Positions 1 through 6,397 of a stretch of 15,625 bases of DNA are shown piece after piece. Below the pieces are notes generated by a model. It worked only from the letters and a program-made list of their open reading frames with translations, ran no database searches and was not told the origin of the DNA. The position numbers and the translations under genes are program-made. Positions within the stretch are counted from its first letter, which is position 1. Every line of letters begins with the position of its first letter. The DNA is from Baffinella frigidus. Its lineage: Eukaryota > Cryptophyceae > Cryptomonadales > Baffinellaceae. The stretch lies in assembly GCA_026770585.1 (NCBI GenBank), contig MU646456.1, forward strand, positions 21,355 through 36,979, given 5' to 3'.

Positions 1-71
<71 letters not shown>

Positions 72-87
72 GAGAGACAGTGAGAGT
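1..87. repeat. (AG)n microsatellite
   Basis: Nearly uninterrupted AG dinucleotides over about 60 bases, with one TC interruption near 31, then degenerating into AGAC and AGTG variants. The tract touches the window edge, so its full length is unknown. No gene signal is seen. Confidence 0.97.
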
Positions 88-129
88 TAAGGGCCCTTCG
101 TTCAGGTTGGAGCAACGGCCCGCGCCCGG

Positions 130-268
130 CCACTTAGAAGCCACCGAGGGCTTCACGGATACAGTCCATCTAAACTATTTGTACTAGAATCTTGTCCATT
201 TGCATTGGATGCTAACCGCATTTTCCCCGGACATCCAGGGGAAAAGGAACTCGGCCGCTGCTAAGTGG
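130..268 (+). mobile_element. G-family MITE, copy 1
   Basis: This 139-bp element begins CCACTTAGAAGC and ends GCTGCTAAGTGG, giving imperfect 12-bp terminal inverted repeats. An internal inverted pair brackets CCGGACATCC. The body (cttcacggatacagtccatc and following) recurs at 6398-6536 and 10782-10938, which shows it is a dispersed repeat. No coding capacity is seen. The 10782 copy is flanked by TA on both sides, which is typical of Tc1/mariner-type elements. That class assignment is inference. Confidence 0.75.
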
Positions 269-291
269 GAGTACACGTGACCTGCGGCGCC

Positions 292-383
292 TTTCCGTTA
301 CCTTATCCGTAGGAACCCCCCTATGGCCCTACGGGTTGTCTACCGTAGGGTCCTAGGTCTTATCGCTTAGAGGTGATTCAAAA
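292..383 (+). mobile_element. A-family repeat, partial copy
   Basis: Contains the A core: ccttatccgtaggaac, then a C-run, then ccctacgggttg, taccgtagggtcctagg and tcttatcgc, followed by a degenerate gattcaaaa. It lacks the outer terminal repeats of the complete copy at 3661-3823. The core itself folds, because CCCTACGGG and CCGTAGGG are near-inverted. Open frames through this core are repeat shadows. Confidence 0.8.
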
Positions 384-402
384 TGCTAAGTGGACGTAAG
401 CC

Positions 403-431
403 GGAAAAGGAACTCGGCCGCAGCTAAGTGG
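403..431 (+). mobile_element. G-family right-end remnant
   Basis: ggaaaaggaactcggccgc followed by agctaagtgg matches the right end of the G element at 240-268. Only the right end is present. A short direct repeat, TAGTGGACGTAAGCCG or a close variant, occurs just upstream (384-402) and again at 519-538. Confidence 0.65.
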
Positions 432-616
432 GATCTCGCGGTTTAGGGTTTGCGAAACGTGGAGTGCGGGGGGAGACGGATGTTTCTGGACGTTTCTGGG
501 TTTGTTTAGAGAGGAATTGTGCTTAGTGGACGTAAGCCGCGCGCGCCTGGCACGGCACTAACCTGCGTTGACAGCGTGTCGACTCAGGTTCACAACCTGT
601 GCTCGCGCGTACTCTA
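432..616. other. Intergenic stretch, short hairpin only
   Basis: A short gtttagggttt telomere-like motif lies near 450. Imperfect 14-bp inverted arms, AACCTGCGTTGACA and TGTCGACTCAGGTT, lie at about 560-590. Nothing protein-like is recognised. Confidence 0.4.
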
Positions 617-723
617 GAAGGGATTTTGTGAAAACCCCATAAGCGATAAGACATACGACCCTACGGTAGGCAACCCGTAGGGACATAGGGGGGTTCCTGC
701 GGATAAGGTAACGGAAAGGTGGC
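617..723 (-). mobile_element. A-family repeat, interrupted by an S element
   Basis: Reverse-strand A core from gaagggattttg through aagcgataag, ccctacggtaggcaaccc and ggataaggtaacggaaaggt. It stops at GTGGCC, where the S-family element begins. The same A/S junction occurs in reverse complement at 7805-7835, so the two families form a repeated composite. Confidence 0.8.
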
Positions 724-890
724 CACGGGAGAGTTAGATGTCACTTGACGCCCTGCGTCTTTCAATTATTTTCCCTCGAAATCGGCAAAAGTCGCCGGAA
801 ATACCCACACATAATTAACTTCGACCCTCACGGTAACCGCAAGATCAGTCTCGCGGTTGCCGGATAAGACAACTACCCCTCCCCCGTAGT
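724..890 (+). mobile_element. S-family MITE, copy 1
   Basis: Starts CACGGGAGAGTTAG and ends with CTCCCCCGTAG, an inverted pair. The body includes cgaaatcggcaaaagtcgcc and shares its layout with 7652-7817 (inverted) and 14166-14340. This is the most diverged of the three copies. Nothing coding is recognised. Confidence 0.7.
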
Positions 891-962
891 GAGGTCGCGC
901 GCTGCAGCGCAGAAAGAAGGTCCTTACTGGGCAGCCTGTGCTCGAGAACCTCAAAAAGCTAA

Positions 963-1126
963 TAGGGTAACGTCCTGAAAACCGGGTAGTTAGGCCTACG
1001 GTACTGCCTACGGTAGGCCGTAGGGCCCCTCGGACCTATGGTTTCATAGGACCCCCCCTAGGACCCTACGGCCTAACGTAGGCAGTACCGTAGGCTTATC
1101 TACCCAGTTTTCAGGACGTTAGCCTA
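963..1126. mobile_element. H-family palindromic foldback element, copy 1
   Basis: A 164-bp near-perfect palindrome. The left arm starts TAGGGTAACGTCCTGAAAAC and the right arm, read on the other strand, starts TAGGCTAACGTCCTGAAAAC. By eye the first ~62 bases of the arms differ at about five positions. The centre is CCTATG-gttt-CATAGG. Both ends carry TA, and AAAGCT lies just outside on each side (955-960 and 1129-1134), so the target duplication could be TA or longer. Relatives lie at 4213-4372 and 10939-11096. Confidence 0.8.
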
Positions 1127-1182
1127 TGAAAGCTATACTCCGGCCGTACGGGGGGAGTCTCGTTAGCAGTCGTACGGGAGAG

Positions 1183-1242
1183 CCCCCAAGCGATAAGACC
1201 TAGGACCCTACGGTAGGCAACCCGTAGGGACATAGGGGGGTT
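1183..1242 (-). mobile_element. A-family repeat, core fragment
   Basis: Reverse-strand A core: agcgataagacctagg, ccctacggtaggcaaccc, then gggacatagggggg. It ends abruptly at ttactacgca, where the N repeat begins. Just upstream (1141-1182) are two S-like GTACGGG(G)GAG end motifs. Confidence 0.75.
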
Positions 1243-1244
1243 AC

Positions 1245-1310
1245 TACGCACCTTGAGCGGAAGGCGATGCCGTGTGCCGACCAGGATGAGGCGTCCAGCG
1301 TGCACCACTC
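1245..1310. repeat. N repeat, copy 1
   Basis: About 66 bp, recurring at 1511-1600 and 1761-1852, with a stub at 1366-1389. The core is gcgatgccgtg, then gccgacca, then gaggcgtccagcgtgcacca. On the minus strand one frame stays open in all three copies (VVHAGRL, two variable residues, VG, one residue, RHR). It could be a decayed protein fragment, but no family is recognised. Confidence 0.6.
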
Positions 1311-1366
1311 CTTATCCGTAGGAACCCCCCTATGTCCCTACGGGTTGCCCACCGTAGGGTCCTAGG
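1310..1366 (+). mobile_element. A-family repeat, core fragment
   Basis: Forward A core from ccttatccgtaggaac to gggtcctagg. It sits between an N copy and an N stub. With the preceding minus-strand core it forms a head-to-head pair about 130 bp apart. Confidence 0.8.
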
Positions 1367-1510
1367 CCAGGATGAGGCGTCCAGCGTGCTCACCCCGATC
1401 CAAACCCCCATTCTATCTCAACCCTATCTGAAAGGACTTGCCGCGGGGGGGGACGCACGATATCTCGAGTCCGCTCAGGAAATACGGCCGTATAAACCGT
1501 ATGCGCAAGT
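1367..1510. other. N stub and unassigned sequence
   Basis: 1366-1389 repeats the N motif aggatgaggcgtccagcgtg. The rest to 1510 matches no other part of the window that I can see. It is open in more than one frame on each strand without a recognisable product. Confidence 0.4.
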
Positions 1511-1600
1511 TGGTACCTGGAGCGGAATGCGATGCCGTGCGCCGACCACGTCGAGGCGTCCAGCGTGCACCACTCGCTCCCGCACGTCTCCACCCCACCC
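1511..1600. repeat. N repeat, copy 2
   Basis: About 90 bp, nearly identical to 1761-1852 (ggtacctgga, cggaatgcgatgccgtgcgc, cgcacgtctccacccc). Together with the A-derived block that follows it forms a repeated module. Confidence 0.75.
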
Positions 1601-1604
1601 CACC

Positions 1605-1746
1605 CCCCCTATGTCCCTACGGGTTCCCTGCCGTAGGATCCTGTATCGAGAGTAATAAAGAAGAAGAAGCCCCCAATGCCCCTACGGGGTGCCTACCGTA
1701 GGGACCTGCATCGAGGGTAATCAGGAAGAAGAAGAAGAAGAAGAAA
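1605..1746 (+). repeat. Tandem pair of A-core/GAA modules
   Basis: Two units (1605-1669 and 1670-1746) each run from CCCCC(T/A)ATG through a short A core (ccctacggg, taccgtaggg or variant) to ctg(t/c)atcgag(a/g)gtaat and a GAA/AAG microsatellite. The second microsatellite is longer, about seven GAA units. The pair looks like a local tandem duplication followed by microsatellite growth. Confidence 0.7.
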
Positions 1747-1760
1747 CACCAGTCAAACTC

Positions 1761-1852
1761 GGTACCTGGAACGGAATGCGATGCCGTGCGCCGACCACGT
1801 CGAGGCGTCCAGCGTGCACCACTCGCTCCCGCACGTCTCCACCCCGCCCCAC
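1761..1852. repeat. N repeat, copy 3
   Basis: Matches 1511-1600 closely. The minus-strand frame reads VVHAGRLDVVGARHRIPFQV. The open frame is shared with the other copies, but several differences change residues, so selection on a protein is not evident. Confidence 0.7.
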
Positions 1853-1871
1853 GGCGCCGTGGTCCTGAAGG

Positions 1872-1922
1872 AGGGGTTTGGGGTTTGGGATGTGGGGTTT
1901 GGGGTGTGGGGTATGGGGTTGA
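1872..1922 (+). repeat. Degenerate G-rich telomere-like tract
   Basis: Short runs of GGGGTTT, GGGATGT, GGGGTGT and GGGGTAT. Spacing is 7-8 bp, as in the other telomere-variant tracts of the window, but this tract is more degenerate. Confidence 0.55.
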
Positions 1923-1963
1923 GAGCCCCGGTCGCACGGTCAGAATGGAAACATTATGGGATA

Positions 1964-2062
1964 CCCAGGATTGTTGGGGTGGGTATTTGATCTCATTAGG
2001 ATTCATAAGTAAAATTACCTATGCCATAGTAATTTCTCCTATGATTTCTCCTATGAAACAAT
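1964..2062 (+). mobile_element. O-family foldback repeat, copy 1
   Basis: Starts cccaggattgttgggg. Inside, attcataagtaaaattacc and gtaatttctcctatgat are inverted arms around TATGCCATA. It ends tatgaaacaatgaaaatgg, an end shared with the copy at 14391-14491 but not with those at 11457 and 13620. No coding is seen. Confidence 0.7.
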
Positions 2063-2133
2063 GAAAATGGCTCCAAGGTTAGCCAACGGCTCCCAGGTTA
2101 GCCACGAATACCCCCCCCAAGGGCCTTGCGTGG
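2062..2133 (-). mobile_element. R-family element, end fragment
   Basis: ggctccaaggttagcc, repeated once with variation, leads to an end reading ccccaagggccttgcgtgg. It matches the ends of R elements at 3127-3275, 4871-5013 and 11746-11895. The opposite end is missing, replaced by the O element. Confidence 0.6.
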
Positions 2134-2147
2134 ATACCCCCCACATG

Positions 2148-2279
2148 ACCCTTAAGCGATAAGACCTACGACCCTACGGTAGACAATCCGTAGGGGCACA
2201 GGGGAGGTTCCTACGGATAAGGTAACGGAAAGGTGGCCCGATTTGTGCCGAAAATCCCTTCGTAGCCCGCTGTGTAGGG
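2148..2279 (-). mobile_element. A-family MITE, copy lacking one end
   Basis: Reverse-strand A element from aagcgataagacctacg through the core to ggtggcccgatttgtgccg and the terminal cccttcgtagcccgctgtg. It keeps the end containing the terminal repeat and lacks the other. Confidence 0.8.
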
Positions 2280-2420
2280 ATACCCCCGCACATGGGAGTA
2301 CTGCATAAGAGGAGGGGAGGAGGGGGCGTGGGCACCTGAGAGGCCTGTCGCACCATCGGCGTATGGACTTTCGGATCACTCGAATCCCAGGCGAATTGTA
2401 GGGTGGGCAATGAAAAAGAG
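2280..2420. other. Unassigned GC-rich stretch
   Basis: No repeat partner is seen apart from gcacctgagagg (near 2330 and again near 2726). Two minus-strand frames are open, but neither gives a recognisable product. Confidence 0.35.
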
Positions 2421-2426
2421 AGAGGG

Positions 2427-2725
2427 GTTCAACGACATTGCTAAAATAAACAAATAGTTAAAATCATAAATAGTTTAATCATAAATAAATAATTTAATCT
2501 AATAATTTATTCGCAGTCGCCCGAAATTGGTTCATCTAATCTGGTTCAACGACATTGCTAAAATAAATTTTAATTATATAAAAATAATTGCTAAAATAGC
2601 CAAACAGTTTAATCATAAATAAATATTTTAATTATATAAAAATAATTGCTAAAATAGCCAAACAGTTGAATCATAAATAAATAATTTAATAGGAAAATTT
2701 AATAGTGAATAAATAATTTAATAGT
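2427..2725. repeat. AT-rich island with 58-bp tandem repeat
   Basis: A sharp drop in GC relative to both sides. The unit starting ttttaattatataaaaataa at 2568 repeats at 2626, a 58-bp period, with a weaker third partial. ggttcaacgacattgctaaa occurs at 2427 and 2543. It is full of stop codons in all frames and could be intergenic or intronic. Confidence 0.7.
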
Positions 2726-2726
2726 G

Positions 2727-2974
2727 CACCTGAGAGGGACGTCGCCCGCGGGGAGGAGATCGAATCGGTGGTAGATTGCCGCCCACTCATCGTACGCGGG
2801 TGTGAAGCACCCCGCCGCCTGACCACGCCAGGGCATAGCAGTCAGTGACGTCAGTGCAACCCCGCCTCCTCTGGCTTCGAAAGGTCGTCGCACCCGACCT
2901 AATTCCCAACACTTTTGGCACGTTTCCCGGGTAGAATCAACTTTACCCGAAGATCTTGTACACGGTTTGTTCAT
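2727..2974 (-). pseudogene. Possible decayed coding fragment, unidentified
   Basis: The minus frame stays open for about 80 codons with protein-like composition. It includes a CxxC (TCQKCWELG) and the stretch AMPWRGQAAGCFTPAYDEWA. A shortened copy of QAAGCF(T/A)PA recurs at 3094-3126, so part of the sequence was duplicated nearby. No family is recognised, and no start, stop or splice signal defines a gene. It may be chance in GC-rich DNA. Confidence 0.25.
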
Positions 2975-3005
2975 TTGTACCAGGATTCTCGAAACGGTGC
3001 GTTTT

Positions 3006-3094
3006 GGAAGGGCGTTAAAGCGCTATGACCCAGGACCCTACAGTAGGCAACCCGTAGGGACATAGGGGGGTTCCTACGGATAGGGTCACGGAAA
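3006..3094 (-). mobile_element. A-family repeat, partial copy
   Basis: ggaagggcgttaaagcgctatgaccc leads into the reverse A core ending tacggatagggtcacgg. Several differences from other copies mark it as older. It is followed immediately by the duplicated gcgaagcaccccgccgcctg block (3101-3122). Confidence 0.75.
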
Positions 3095-3126
3095 CTACGC
3101 GGGTGCGAAGCACCCCGCCGCCTGAT

Positions 3127-3275
3127 CCACGGAGGGCTCCTGGGGGGTTATTCAAAAGTCAATTTGCCAGGGGGGAATGCTATTCAAAAGTCAATTTTCA
3201 ATTGAAAACGGCTCCAAGGTTGAGTCAGCGGCTCCAAGAAAGCACACCGGATAACCCTCGAAGGGCTTTGCGTGG
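3127..3275 (-). mobile_element. R-family MITE, complete copy
   Basis: This 149-bp element has ends CCACGGAGGGCTCC..GGGTTATTC and, on the other strand, CCACGCAAAGCCC..GGGTTATCC, imperfect terminal repeats of about 27 bp. Inside, ttcaaaagtcaattt occurs twice, and cggctccaagg and related motifs repeat. The same organisation is seen at 4871-5013 and 11746-11895. No transposase is encoded. Confidence 0.75.
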
Positions 3276-3660
3276 CCAAGCGAAGACACTTTGATTGAAC
3301 TCATGACGTCGGACCATCAACTTAAGGCGTCCAGAGAGAGCTCAAAGTAAGTACTTCTATTGATCCAACAGAAAAACGTTTGACCATGAACCGCACCCGG
3401 AGGCGAACAGGTCTACGTTTCGCGCAGACACTATTTATGTCTTCGGAAACGTTGCGTTTCTTCACATAAAAGGGTGAAATTTGGCGATATTGATCGAAAT
3501 AATCGAAAAATAACCCAAATTTGAATTCTTTCTCTGAAATGAAGGCACGAATTTAAAAGGACGCAGAACTTTTCGTGCCCGGGTGCGGAGGATACAAACA
3601 ACATTTTAATTGCGTTGGCCAAAACACCCAGAGTCGCCTCGTTGCCACGTACACACATCA
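3276..3660. other. Apparently single-copy, moderately AT-rich stretch
   Basis: No match elsewhere in the window was noticed. The minus strand is open for about 80 codons (roughly 3431-3680), running on into the A element at 3661. It has no recognised domain, so a gene is not called. This could be genuine single-copy intergenic or intron DNA. Confidence 0.4.
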
Positions 3661-3823
3661 CCCACACAGCGGACTTCGAAGGGGGTTTGAATAACCCCTG
3701 AGCGATAAGACCTAGGACCCTAGGGTAGGCAACCCGTAGGGACATAAGGGGGTTCCTACGGATAAGGTAACGGAAAAGTGGCTCGATTTGGGCCGAAAAT
3801 CCCTTCGCAGCCCGCTGTGTGGG
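3661..3823 (-). mobile_element. A-family MITE, complete reference copy
   Basis: 163 bp. The left end is CCCACACAGCGGACTTCGAA and the right end, read on the other strand, is CCCACACAGCGGGCTGCGAA. The 23-bp terminal repeats differ at about two positions. It contains the whole core found in about a dozen fragments of the window. No convincing target duplication is visible at its flanks (catca / ttagc). The ends resemble those of the L family, suggesting related transposition machinery, which is inference. Confidence 0.85.
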
Positions 3824-3824
3824 T

Positions 3825-3915
3825 TAGCGGGGCTGGACGTTGTCGGAGGATGCACAGCGTGCCGGGCGGTATCGAACGATTGTGAGAGTATCCAAGATCG
3901 TATGCGTATCCAAGA
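3825..3915 (+). repeat. B repeat, copy 1
   Basis: ggctggacgttgtcggagga, then tgcacagcgtgccgggcgg, then tatcgaacgattgt and tatccaagatcg. It abuts the right end of the complete A element. Close relatives lie at 4095-4185, 4393-4445, 4650-4690 and 5011-5045. Confidence 0.7.
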
Positions 3916-4094
3916 TTGCATCTACCCGGGAGCACCTTCAGGTCTATCCAGGTAACCGCGCACCTCTCCGGTGCAGCCATCTATCGTCTCAAGTCATTGT
4001 TTTTTACATTCTCTCCAAAAGTGGATGATTGTGGTACAAATTTTAAGAATGCGTTGAGGCGTTTCAAAAGGAATAACCCTCCCGCGTAGATGGG

Positions 4095-4190
4095 TCCAGG
4101 GGTCGGACATTGACAGAGGAAGCACAGCGTGGCGGGCGGTATCGAACGATTGTAAGTGTATCCAAGATCGTGTGTTTATCCCAGGTTGCA
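4095..4190 (+). repeat. B repeat, copy 2
   Basis: Matches 3825-3915 through ggaagcacagcgtg, gcgggcggtatcgaacgatt and tatccaagatcgtgtg. It diverges after a shared gattgcat/ggttgcat. It is followed within about 25 bp by the H palindrome. Confidence 0.7.
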
Positions 4191-4212
4191 TGGCTATCAT
4201 TTCGCGATTTAA

Positions 4213-4372
4213 TAGGGTAACTGCCGGGAAATGGGGTAGTTAGGCCTACGGCATTGCCTAGGACCTCCTACCGTAGGCCGAGACTTTTTGGTCCTAGGAT
4301 CCCTCGGCCTACGGTAGGAGGTCCTAGGCAATGCCGTATGCCTAACTACCCCATTTTCAGGCCGTTAGCCTA
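4213..4372. mobile_element. H-family palindromic foldback element, copy 2
   Basis: A 160-bp palindrome. The left arm contains GGGGTAGTTAGGCCTACGGC and the right arm, on the other strand, GGGGTAGTTAGGCATACGGC. About 70 bases per arm pair with only a handful of mismatches, including TTGCCTAGGACCTCCTACCG in both. It is flanked by TA at both ends. The inner sequence differs from copies 1 and 3, so this is a distinct subfamily. Confidence 0.85.
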
Positions 4373-4392
4373 TGAGATTGCATGCATTGAGC

Positions 4393-4445
4393 CAGGATCC
4401 AGGGGCAGGACGTTGTCAGAGGAAGCACAGCGTGCCAGGCTGTGC
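4393..4445 (+). repeat. B repeat, copy 3
   Basis: caggacgttgtcagaggaag and cacagcgtgcc, followed by an inverted gtgcttcctcc that folds back on ggaagcacag to make a short hairpin. gaagccgcggggcgc follows and links B to the C blocks downstream. Confidence 0.6.
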
Positions 4446-4474
4446 TTCCTCCGAAGCCGCGGGGCGCACGCCGT

Positions 4475-4546
4475 TGGAACCCCCCAATGTCCCTACGGGC
4501 TGCCTACCGTAGGGTCCTAGGTCTTATCGCGTAGGGGTTATTCAAA
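4475..4546 (+). mobile_element. A-family repeat, partial copy
   Basis: Forward A core from ggaacccccc through ccctacgggctgcctaccgt to gtcttatcgcgtaggggtta and an A-run. Both outer terminal repeats are missing. Confidence 0.8.
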
Positions 4547-4628
4547 AAAAAATCGAAGTCCGCTGTGTGGGAACAGCCCTGCCTGATCCGAAAAGCTTAG
4601 GGGTTGTTCAAAATCCCTTTTCAAAACC

Positions 4629-4690
4629 GTAGCCCGCTGAGTGGGTTGGTGGGGCTGGACGTTGTTGGAGGAAGCACAACGTGCCGGGCG
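4629..4690 (+). repeat. A-type end fused to B repeat copy 4
   Basis: cgtagcccgctgagtggg (an A-type terminal repeat) is followed at once by the B unit ggctggacgttgttggagga. The same order occurs at 3801-3845, so A end plus B is an inherited junction rather than independent insertions. Confidence 0.6.
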
Positions 4691-4696
4691 ACGAAG

Positions 4697-4819
4697 CCGC
4701 GGGGCGCGCGCCGTTGTCCCTCCTTCTGCGAACAATCCACCGTTACGCTGGAGTAACGGAGGTTCTTTTTTTTGCTTTGAGTTTATAAAAAGGAGGGACA
4801 AGGGCGCGCGCCCCGCGGG
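4697..4819. repeat. C repeat: GC-rich inverted repeat with inner hairpin
   Basis: The left arm CCGCGGGGCGCGCGCC, continuing to tgtccctcctt, pairs with aaggagggaca and GGCGCGCGCCCCGCGG at the right. The arms are about 28 bp. Between them is CCGTTAC-gctgga-GTAACGG followed by a T-run. Partial relatives lie at 4826-4852, 5160-5215 and 5305-5393. It could be a foldback element. The T-run is not evidence of a terminator in this eukaryotic context. Confidence 0.65.
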
Positions 4820-4825
4820 GCGGTG

Positions 4826-4852
4826 GTCCCTCCTCCTGCGAACACTCCATCG
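4826..4852 (+). repeat. C repeat fragment
   Basis: gtccctcctcctgcgaacac matches the body of the C unit at 4716-4735 and 5308-5328. It is cut off just before the R element. Confidence 0.5.
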
Positions 4853-4870
4853 TTACAGCTATCCACCGTT

Positions 4871-5013
4871 CCACGCAAGGCCCTTCGAGGGTGATCTCAG
4901 GCCCGTTGTTGGAGCCGTTGGGTCATCCTTGGAGCCATTTTCTTCTGAAAAGTGACTTTTGAATACCGTTTCCCCTTGAACATTGACTTTTGAATAACCC
5001 CAAAGGGCCCTTG
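4871..5013 (+). mobile_element. R-family MITE, copy 3
   Basis: Starts CCACGCAAGGCCCTTCGAGG. It carries the two ggagcc motifs and two gacttttgaata motifs of the family and ends aataaccccaaagggccctt. The right terminal repeat is less clear than at 3127-3275, and the boundary with the following B fragment (gttgtgggaggaagcaca) is approximate. Confidence 0.65.
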
Positions 5014-5079
5014 GATGTTGTGGGAGGAAGCACATCGTTTTGGGCCGTGGAACAGCCCCGCCGGCAGGCTCGTGAGCGC

Positions 5080-5099
5080 CCGCGTGACCGGTCACGCGG
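5080..5099. other. Perfect 20-bp palindrome
   Basis: CCGCGTGACCGGTCACGCGG is self-complementary with no loop. It lies in a GC-rich stretch without other repeat assignment. Its function is unknown. Confidence 0.6.
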
Positions 5100-5159
5100 A
5101 CGCCGAAGCCAACTGTCCGAGGTGACTGCCTTGCGTGTGCCTTCTTCAACTGGCTTCGA

Positions 5160-5393
5160 AGCCGCGGGGCACGCGCGGTGGCCCCTCCTTCTGCGAACAA
5201 TCAGCCGTTAGAGCTATTCCACTGCAAATCCAGAGATTCTGTAAAAGTCAATCCACCCACAAAATCTGTCAACTTAGAAACGAGGTACCGGTACCAGGCG
5301 CGCCGGTATCCCTCCTCCTGCGAACACTCCACCGTTACGCTGGAGTAACGGAGGTTCTTTTTTTGCTTTGAGTTTATTAAAAAAAAACGAACC
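5160..5393 (+). repeat. C repeat fragments (two)
   Basis: 5160-5215 repeats gccgcggggc and cctccttctgcgaacaat. 5305-5393 repeats tccctcctcctgcgaacact, then the CCGTTAC/GTAACGG hairpin, then gaggttcttttttt and gctttgagttta, matching 4716-4788. Between them, ttagagctattcca (5212-5225) matches the terminal repeat of the X element at 12864. Confidence 0.6.
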
Positions 5394-5529
5394 GTTTGGT
5401 GCCGGTAAGGGTCATGCAGTCGGGCCCTTCTCACGTTGACCCTCCTCATGTTGGCCCTCCCCTGGGCCTCCCCCCGTTGGCCCTCCTGATAGAGACAGAA
5501 CCGTCGCTTGAGCCATTAGATTAGGAAAA
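5394..5529. other. Unassigned stretch with short C-rich direct repeats
   Basis: gttg(a/g)ccctcc occurs three times between 5435 and 5490. No gene signal is seen. Confidence 0.4.
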
Positions 5530-5557
5530 AGCTAAAGTGGTGGCCACCACTTTAGCT
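5530..5557. other. Perfect 28-bp palindrome
   Basis: The half-site AGCTAAAGTGGTGG is followed directly by its exact reverse complement. It stands alone and is not the end of any element recognised here. Possible roles such as a cruciform or a dimeric protein site cannot be told apart from sequence. Confidence 0.75.
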
Positions 5558-5614
5558 AAGTCAACTAAGTCAACAGGTTCATCTCCTCCTGGGGCACGCG
5601 AGGTGGGCCCTCCA

Positions 5615-5720
5615 TTTCCTCAAAAGTGGATATAAATGGTTCCAATTTCCCCATTCTGGTGCTAAATTTCTCAAAAGGGGACATCAACGGCTCCAATTTC
5701 TCAATTTCCCATTTTCCGGG
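5615..5720 (+). mobile_element. F-family derivative, rearranged
   Basis: Two same-orientation stretches of F arm sequence (tcaaaagtggatataaatgg and tcaaaaggggacatcaacgg, each followed by (g)tccaatttc) replace the usual inverted arms. It looks like a decayed or rearranged F element. Confidence 0.55.
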
Positions 5721-5741
5721 AACCCCACATGTAAAACCAGG

Positions 5742-5902
5742 TAGAGCGCTGTGCAGAGAAGTTGGCTTCCGGAACATGGGAAATTGGGGAAATTGGAGCC
5801 GTTGATATCCACTTTTGAGAAATTTCTGGTACTAAAAATCTCAAAAGTGGACATCAACTGCTCCAATTTCTCAATTTCTCATTTTCTCGGCACAAAGCTC
5901 TA
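5742..5902. mobile_element. F-family foldback MITE, copy 1
   Basis: 161 bp. The left end TAGAGCGCTGTGCAGAGAAG pairs with a decayed right end (TAGAGCTTTGTGCCGAGAAA on the other strand). The inner arms ggagccgttgatatccactt and its inverted partner pair well. TA lies at both ends. This copy is older than 9980-10154 because its outer repeats have diverged. Confidence 0.75.
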
Positions 5903-5912
5903 CAAAGATTTA

Positions 5913-5951
5913 GAACCCCACATGTAAAAAGGATGCTCCAGCATTCTCGAG
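5913..5951 (+). mobile_element. P-family right-end remnant
   Basis: aaccccacatgt, an A-run, then ggatgctccagcattctcga and gtg match the right ends of the P elements at 6180-6219 and 8569-8607. The rest of the element is absent. Confidence 0.65.
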
Positions 5952-5980
5952 TGCGCAGTCCGTGTCAGGGTTCCTCTTCG

Positions 5981-6010
5981 AGTTTGGGGTTTCGGGTTTC
6001 GGGTGTAGGG
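5981..6010 (+). repeat. Telomere-like tract split by a P element (left part)
   Basis: tttggggtttcgggtttcgg and gtgtaggg are TTTAGGG-type heptamer variants. ggtttcggggtt continues at 6220, directly after the P element. This suggests the element inserted into a G-rich heptamer tract. Confidence 0.6.
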
Positions 6011-6219
6011 CCACACGAGAACGCTAGAGGGGCCGATTTAAAACCGACGTGCTTTTAAAAGCGCGAATTTGTGTCCTTAAGTTTAATTTCCTCAAGGCAA
6101 GTTGACTTTTGATACGTGACTCTGCTGAAATTGCACAGTCAGGAGGTTGCTTTACCTTATCCTGGTACAATTATTTACAACCCCACATGTAAATAGGATC
6201 CTCCAGCGTTCTCGAGTGG
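6011..6219 (+). mobile_element. P-family MITE, copy 1
   Basis: 209 bp. The ends are CCACACGAGAACGCTAGAGG and, on the other strand, CCACTCGAGAACGCTGGAGG: 20-bp terminal repeats with two differences. The body shares gatttaaaaccgacgtgctt and ccttatcctggtacaa with 8417-8607. No clear target duplication is seen here, unlike copy 2. Confidence 0.8.
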
Positions 6220-6286
6220 GGTTTCGGGGTTACCGTGAAACTATGGACTGGGCGAGGGAGGGTTTCGGGTACCGCGGGAGGCCCAA

Positions 6287-6353
6287 CCGTTACCTTATCC
6301 GTAGGAACCCCCGTATGCCCCTACGGGTTGCCTACCGTAGGGTCCTAGGTCTT
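6287..6353 (+). mobile_element. A-family repeat, partial copy
   Basis: Forward A core from cgttaccttatccgtaggaa to gggtcctaggtctt, cut off before the tatcgc motif. Both ends are missing. Confidence 0.8.
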
Positions 6354-6397
6354 TGTGACGCAGAGCACGATGATGCTCGCCAGCAACCAGGTACAGT

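Noticed and set aside
1111-1366. Frames with MSLRVAYRRVLG-like peptide
   Set aside because: The same peptide appears wherever the A core occurs (for example 3431-3745, 6147-6404). It is translation of a transposable element core, not a protein.
3300-3360. Splice donor-like caaagtaagtac
   Set aside because: No exon frame leads into it. A single short consensus is not enough.
4697-4790. Rho-independent terminator (hairpin plus T-run)
   Set aside because: The hairpin and T-run are part of a repeated C block in a eukaryotic, gene-poor context, with no upstream gene.
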